From Campylobacteraceae bacterium (lineage in GTDB: Bacteria > Campylobacterota > Campylobacteria > Campylobacterales > Sulfurospirillaceae), in assembly GCA_027040375.1 (NCBI GenBank), contig JALUMJ010000130.1:1-28072 (forward strand): a stretch of DNA of 28,072 bases, written 5' to 3'. Under the pieces are notes generated by a model. That model saw only the letters and a program-made list of their open reading frames with translations. It had not been told where the DNA came from and searched no databases. The position numbers and the translations under genes are program-made. Shown here piece after piece: positions 24,240-28,072 of the stretch (position 1 is its first letter; every line of letters starts with the position of its first letter).

Positions 24240-25604
24240 TTATTTTGTTCCATTGGTCATGCTACTTATTTGCATTGATAAAGATTGAAATGATGAATTT
24301 AGCTGACCTATTATGGCATCATACGCTGAAAATTTCTTCACCATTATTGCGTATTTACTGTCTAGTCTTGTTGTAGCTGTAGCTTTATTTTCATTTAATG
24401 TTGTTTTTTCATCACTTAATTGAGTGTTAAATCTTGTAAGCACCCCTGTGCTTGTATCTATATAGCCTGATAGCATTGAATTGTATTTGGTAAACAATCC
24501 ATCAGTGGTTCCATCACCTCTAAAGAAATTTTCTACATCTTTGCTATTGGTTTGCATTTTTGCATCAAATTTACTGCTATCATACTCTAGCAGCCCAGCA
24601 CTATTTAAAGTTACACCATAATCCTCCAAACTTCTACCCTTGGAATCTAAATTAAATATATTTTTACTTACATCTAATTTTAGATTTTTTATATCAGAGT
24701 TTCCTTGAAATGTCCCAGCAGCTTTAGTTTGTGTGTCGTATTTTGTAGATTCTACTAAATTATTCATCAAGTCGTTGTATTTTGCAACAAAAGAACTAAT
24801 GCTGTCACTTATGGATTGACTATCTTGCTTGATTGAAATATTTGAATTTACCTCTTGTGTTGCTTTTATGCTAACGCCTGTTATTAAATCGTCAATAGTA
24901 TTTGAAGATCTTGTAATCGATACACCATTGAAAGTAGCACTTAAATCTCCAGCAGGCTGTATGTTTGTAATTGTCAGGTTTGTATCATTGCTATCATCGC
25001 TATCACTATTATTGTCAGTTGTTACAGTTATGGCATTACTTGCTCCAGTATCTGTTGACTTTAAAACGAGCTTATAAGGATTGTCTCCTCCTACATTTAG
25101 CAAAGAAGCTGTTATTTTACCGTCGGTTGCATCATAAACTTTATTCTTAAAATTATCAATTGTTGTGCTCGATGTTACTTTGATATCGTATGTATTTCCA
25201 TCTATTGCAAGATGTACTGTATCGTCGGCAGTTGCAAAAGTATCTGTCGTTTTATTAAATGCTTGGCTTTCATTGATATCTCTTTTAGCTAAAGTAGTTA
25301 CATTAAATGAAAAATCTTGAATTTCAACCCCAGCCTGAACACTTACACTCACACCAGTATCTGATGAAGTTGCACTTCTTTGTAGGTAACTCATTTCATC
25401 AGATAGAGTACTAGTCTCCGCCTTTAATGAAGCAGTTAGTGTTGTTAATGCAGACAAATCTTTTGTTTGTATTTTATTTGTGGTAATCTTTTTATCTATC
25501 GGTGCTATTATAACTTTTTCATCTGCTGCTCTTAGCTTATCTATAACATCATAGCTTAGTGCCCCTTGACTTCCTAGGCCTAATGAACTTAATGAAGATG
25601 CCAT
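24240..25604 (-). CDS. fliD: Flagellar hook-associated protein 2 (filament cap) FliD
   Basis: 454 residues. The start (SLSSLGLGSQGALSYDVIDKLRAADE) and the coiled end (FNTQLSDEKTTLNENKATATTRLDSKYAIMVKKFSAYDAIIGQLNSSFQSLSMQI) are typical of Campylobacterota FliD. The Ser/Thr/Asp-rich middle is the surface-exposed cap region. It caps the filament tip and guides flagellin assembly. Expression is expected from the sigma28 promoter before flaG. Confidence 0.94.
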   Translation of the reverse strand: MASSLSSLGLGSQGALSYDVIDKLRAADEKVIIAPIDKKITTNKIQTKDLSALTTLTASLKAETSTLSDEMSYLQRSATSSDTGVSVSVQAGVEIQDFSFNVTTLAKRDINESQAFNKTTDTFATADDTVHLAIDGNTYDIKVTSSTTIDNFKNKVYDATDGKITASLLNVGGDNPYKLVLKSTDTGASNAITVTTDNNSDSDDSNDTNLTITNIQPAGDLSATFNGVSITRSSNTIDDLITGVSIKATQEVNSNISIKQDSQSISDSISSFVAKYNDLMNNLVESTKYDTQTKAAGTFQGNSDIKNLKLDVSKNIFNLDSKGRSLEDYGVTLNSAGLLEYDSSKFDAKMQTNSKDVENFFRGDGTTDGLFTKYNSMLSGYIDTSTGVLTRFNTQLSDEKTTLNENKATATTRLDSKYAIMVKKFSAYDAIIGQLNSSFQSLSMQISSMTNGTK

Positions 25605-25607
25605 CGT

Positions 25608-25976
25608 TTATCCTTTTTTATCAAAAATCATGCCAACTATCTCTTTCATTTTTTCAGAGAGTTTCATCGCTTCTTCTGTTGGTATTCTTCTGATTACTTT
25701 ACCAGTGCTTCTCTCAGTAACATTTACAAACATTGCATCTATCTTGTCATTAAAACCAAACATAACATTTGTATCTAAAGCTTTCATATTGTCATTTAGA
25801 TGTTTGACTGTATTGTTGAGTTCTTTCTTGATATTTTTTGTATCAGGTGCTTGATCCTTTTGAGATTTTGCAGTTTCGTTTGTGCTTTCAACCGCTCTTC
25901 TTACGCTCGTCGATGTATCTACCGTCGGTGCAGTTGTCTGAGCTACTTGTTTATTTGTGGCACTAAATATATCCAT
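25608..25976 (-). CDS. flaG: FlaG-family flagellar protein
   Basis: 122 residues. The N-terminal half is low-complexity and polar; the C-terminal half is the FlaG domain (LNDNMKALDTNVMFGFNDKIDAMFVNVTERSTGKVIRRIPTEEAMKLSEKMKEIVG). FlaG influences filament length. First gene of flaG-fliD-fliS-fliT-like, the order found across Campylobacterota. AAGGAGG lies 6 bp before the ATG. Confidence 0.92.
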   Translation of the reverse strand: MDIFSATNKQVAQTTAPTVDTSTSVRRAVESTNETAKSQKDQAPDTKNIKKELNNTVKHLNDNMKALDTNVMFGFNDKIDAMFVNVTERSTGKVIRRIPTEEAMKLSEKMKEIVGMIFDKKG

Positions 25977-26008
25977 TTTGTCCTCCTTGACTAAGTATTA
26001 TAAACCAT

Positions 26009-26035
26009 AAATCGGCAGTTGTCTATATTTATTTA
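26009..26035 (-). promoter_or_regulatory. Sigma28 (FliA) promoter of the flaG-fliD-fliS operon
   Basis: On the minus strand, TAAA (26032-26035), a 15-bp spacer and GCCGATTT (26009-26016) match the FliA consensus TAAA-N15-GCCGATAA with two differences at the end. It lies 33 bp upstream of the flaG start. Confidence 0.8.
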
Positions 26036-26071
26036 GGTATTAAGTACCAAACCATAGATAAAACCAACTAT

Positions 26072-26415
26072 TGGCCATAAGGAAATAGTCCTAGTACAAG
26101 GCAGATTTTTGTAGGCTTATCAAAAGATAAGTCAGTAAAATCTAACGAAGTAATTTGGAATATATTGCCTTACTAATCCATTAGTATATTCATTTAAACC
26201 TCTTTCCCAAGATGAGTAAGAATGACAAAAATAATACTCACAATCTAATGCTTGAGATATATTTTTATGATTGGAAAACTCAAATGCCAATATCACTTGC
26301 GATTGTGTGGATTCTATTTTTAAATGGTGTCATTAATTTTAAAGTTTCTTTTTCAATATCACTAGCCTTTTTAGATGTAGGAATGATCTGTCAACCTTAA
26401 TCATTATAGTAACGA
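26072..26415 (-). mobile_element. Decayed IS30-family transposase remnant (C-terminal half)
   Basis: Reading the minus strand across frameshifts gives an IS30-type transposase core: VTIMIKVDRSF, then SDIEKETLKLMTPFKNRIHTIASD, a frameshift, EFSNHKNISQALDCEYYF and SWERGLNEYTNGLVRQYIP. Known IS30 proteins have T-x-D-N-G-K-E-F-x-x-H and S-W-E-R-G-x-N-E-N-T-N-G-L-x-R-Q-Y at these places. The frame is broken at least twice (a stop before the EF motif and one soon after YIP), and the DNA-binding N-terminus is absent, so it is inactive. The + strand frame at 26212-26400 is only its shadow. Confidence 0.8.
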
Positions 26416-26567
26416 TAATAATGGAAACTATAGTGGAATTATATTTGCTTTTAGTTTTAATATAGTATAATTAGCACAAATAAGCCTTTTTATAAAGAAC
26501 ACCTTAAAAAGCAAGGAAATTTATAAAAAACAATGTTTTATTAGCAATAAATTTTAAAATAACATTT

Positions 26568-26586
26568 TCAAGAGAATTTCTCTTGA
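26568..26586. other. Short perfect palindrome / stem-loop
   Basis: TCAAGAGA, a 3-nt centre and TCTCTTGA, followed on the + strand by TTTTG. It could act as a weak terminator but no gene lies just upstream on either strand. Confidence 0.35.
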
Positions 26587-26652
26587 TTTTGTTTGATTCT
26601 AAAAGTACTTTTTAAAAGTCAATAATATAAATTTTGACCAAAGTATTTCTAT

Positions 26653-26673
26653 AATCAAACACTATGTTTGATT
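26653..26673. other. Perfect 9-bp stem-loop in IS-remnant region
   Basis: AATCAAACA, CTA, TGTTTGATT. A stem of nine pairs with a 3-nt loop in gene-free DNA between the IS30 and IS110 remnants. Function unknown; it may be part of a lost IS end. Confidence 0.4.
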
Positions 26674-26729
26674 TAATAAATTAGTATAGTAATAGCTATT
26701 TTTATAATTGCTATTATGGGTGATTCAAG

Positions 26730-27120
26730 TACTAGCTTGTGATCTTTAATTTTTTACTGTTTATGACTGAGCGAATACACGATAATGGATCAGTGATTTT
26801 TTCAAACTCTGGAAATGCAACTACAAGATTAGTTAAGATTCTTTTTTTAACATCTTTCATGTCAAGCATAATACTATTTCTATTGCGATATAGAGTTATT
26901 AGTCCTTGATATTTTATCATCTGTTATGTAATATGTAATAAGTGCTAAATAACAGCTACCTCACAGCTTTTAAATAAGTGATTAACAACTAAAGATATCA
27001 GCTGGCTTGACTGATGAAGTATTTAAAAAATATAATGAAATATTTCTAAACCCGCAAGGAGAAAGATGTTGTTTTATCTAAAGTCATAAACTGTAAAAAA
27101 TTAAAGATCACAAGCTAGTA
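26730..27120. repeat. 39-bp inverted repeat bracketing a ~390-bp segment
   Basis: Arms 26730-26768 and 27082-27120 are inverted copies with one mismatch (38/39). Both arms encode, outward, the same peptide tail (KKLKITS then a stop), so the repeat is a duplicated, inverted 3' end of the IS110-like gene or a pair of element ends. The interior holds the IS110-like fragment and, on the + strand near 26988-27080, a short open stretch reading LTDEVFKKYNEIFLNPQGER that I cannot place. Confidence 0.75.
26732..26920 (-). mobile_element. Probable IS110-family transposase fragment
   Basis: A 62-codon frame: LITLYRNRNSIML, then DVKKRILTNLVVAFPEFEKI. The pattern of an arginine-rich helix followed by a lysine-rich helix and FPEFE is characteristic of the middle of IS110/IS1111 (DEDD) transposases. 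The catalytic domain before it and the C-terminal domain after it are absent. The match is to a short, loosely conserved region, so the family is probable rather than certain. Confidence 0.5.
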
Positions 27121-27218
27121 TTTCAGTCTTAACAAAATAGTATTTTTTAGATAAATTTTTGTAAAAAAGTTTAAATAATTAAATATTTATTCATAAAGTA
27201 ATAATATAAGGAGAAAAC

Positions 27219-27878
27219 ATGAGAAGAAGTGGTTTTACAATGGTGGAGTTAATCTTCGTAATCGTAATTATAGGTATTTTGGCTGCAACTGCATTGCCAA
27301 AATTTAGTGGCATTAAAGACAGGGCAAAATCAAATAGTGAACTTGCGACTATGGAAAGTATTGATGGAGGTGCAATTGTTAGTCAGATTGAATTTCGCTT
27401 ACAAGATTACAACGATAGAAATGTCAGTTGGCACGATAGTGACATAGACAATAGTGCCAAATGGACTGATTACACTAGTATAAATAGTAGTCATGATGTC
27501 TTGAAAAAAATTCTAAAAAAAGCTGATAATTTACAGATAATTGGCTATGCAGAGGCAAATACTGACACAAATGCAACAAATGATGTATTACTTATAACTG
27601 GTAAAGCAAGTGATAGAACAATTGGCGTAACTCAACCATTAAGTGGTGATATTCCTGGTAGCCCAGATAACAATGACTTTTGGGTATTTAATCCAAACAA
27701 TTTTGATATAAATGTATCAAATGCCAACATATCATCAAATGGTAATGCATGGATTATAGTTCCTAGGGAAAGTATCAGTTTGGTAGATGTAAACGCTAGC
27801 ATAGACCCTATAACAGGTGTAAATGTAGATAATATAGATGATGCAGCTGCTGCTGTAGCTGTAAAAATAGCTGATTAA
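27219..27878 (+). CDS. Type IV pilin-like / pseudopilin protein
   Basis: 219 residues with a class III signal: MRRSG cut before FTMVELIFVIVIIGILA, giving N-methyl-Phe at +1 and the conserved Glu at +5. The hydrophobic helix continues to ~28, then a long polar C-terminal domain rich in Asn, Asp and Ser. No cysteines are visible, so there is no disulphide-bonded D-region. The ATG has AAGGAG 5 bp upstream. It could be a major or minor pilin or a type II secretion pseudopilin. It is followed by a second pilin gene with an identical 17-residue segment from +1. Confidence 0.88.
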   Translation: MRRSGFTMVELIFVIVIIGILAATALPKFSGIKDRAKSNSELATMESIDGGAIVSQIEFRLQDYNDRNVSWHDSDIDNSAKWTDYTSINSSHDVLKKILKKADNLQIIGYAEANTDTNATNDVLLITGKASDRTIGVTQPLSGDIPGSPDNNDFWVFNPNNFDINVSNANISSNGNAWIIVPRESISLVDVNASIDPITGVNVDNIDDAAAAVAVKIAD

Positions 27879-27888
27879 GAAACTAAAC

Positions 27889-28072
27889 TTGACTCGAAGC
27901 CACCAAGCATTCACAATGGTAGAGCTTATTTTTGTGATAGTTATTATCGGTATTTTGGCAACAGTGGCTATTCCTAAGCTCTCTGGTGTTACCGATGGAG
28001 CTAAAAAATCTGCTGAGATAGCAACTATCTCAGCAGTTGCTACTGCACTTGATAGCGCAAATGGTGAATGGA
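27889..28072 (+). CDS. Second type IV pilin-like protein, 3' end off window
   Basis: Open to the window end. The likely start is TTG at 27889, 10 nt after the previous stop, giving the leader MTRSHQA and cleavage before FTMVELIFVIVIIGILA. Ala replaces Gly at -1, which occurs in many Campylobacterota prepilins. No ATG lies in frame before the cleavage site (the first is inside FTMVE), and the ribosome site is weak, so translation may depend on coupling to the first pilin gene. After the hydrophobic helix it reads IPKLSGVTDGAKKSAEIATISAV. Confidence 0.8.
   Translation, partial: MTRSHQAFTMVELIFVIVIIGILATVAIPKLSGVTDGAKKSAEIATISAVATALDSANGEW

Noticed and set aside
26212..26400. 62-codon + strand frame with hydrophobic stretches
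   Set aside because: It is the reverse strand of the IS30 transposase remnant, whose conserved motifs read on the minus strand.

Overview
The window is an AT-rich (about one third G+C) stretch of a chromosome, most likely from a Campylobacterota (Epsilonproteobacteria) species such as a Sulfurimonas-, Arcobacter- or Sulfurospirillum-like organism. The reasons are the flaG-fliD-fliS order with a short FliT-like gene, pilins with an Ala-Phe-Thr-Met-Val-Glu cleavage site, a NIT/CZB chemoreceptor, codon use, and tightly packed operons. The genus is inference; no rRNA or tRNA is present.

Region 1 (1-1668, + strand): the 3' part of a YdjC/ChbG-type carbohydrate deacetylase gene cut by the window edge, then a patatin-like phospholipase. 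Region 2 (1686-7565, - strand): an envelope locus. A small exported PepSY-domain protein, a PmtA-like phospholipid N-methyltransferase, and an operon PAP2 phosphatase > membrane-anchored metallophosphoesterase > DedA protein > OmpR-family response regulator > sensor kinase. Each of the three transcription units has upstream the same tandem 11-bp direct repeat (TTCATTTTCAT twice), placed 3-4 bp before a TATAAT -10 box. This looks like the binding box of the response regulator encoded in the same locus, so the region reads as a self-contained regulon for lipid and cell-envelope homeostasis. A decayed copy of the metallophosphoesterase 3' end and an 84%-identical duplicated promoter segment record a past duplication here.

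Region 3 (7733-11163): a RelBE/ParDE-type toxin-antitoxin pair with a near-consensus sigma70 promoter overlapping a palindrome; an operon of two EamA transporters and a SAM methyltransferase, the first transporter apparently starting at a rare ATT/ATA codon; and a hypothetical + strand gene with a TTG start. Region 4 (11175-16854, - strand): iorA-iorB-paaK-ACT-paaK, for oxidation of aryl-pyruvates to aryl-acetyl-CoA and CoA-ester interconversion. It has a long perfect-stem hairpin in the iorA leader and a truncated aldo/keto reductase remnant fused to the end of the last paaK.

Region 5 (16949-23654, + strand): a NIT-HAMP-MCP-CZB chemoreceptor and a complete LivKHMGF-type amino-acid ABC importer. 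Next to the ior/paaK operon, this importer plausibly feeds amino acids into it (inference). Region 6 (23643-26035, - strand): flaG-fliD-fliS-fliT-like flagellar operon with a textbook sigma28 promoter. Region 7 (about 26040-27200): gene-poor stretch with decayed IS30- and IS110-like transposase remnants and a 39-bp inverted repeat. Region 8 (27219-end, + strand): two tandem type IV pilin/pseudopilin genes, the second cut by the window edge.
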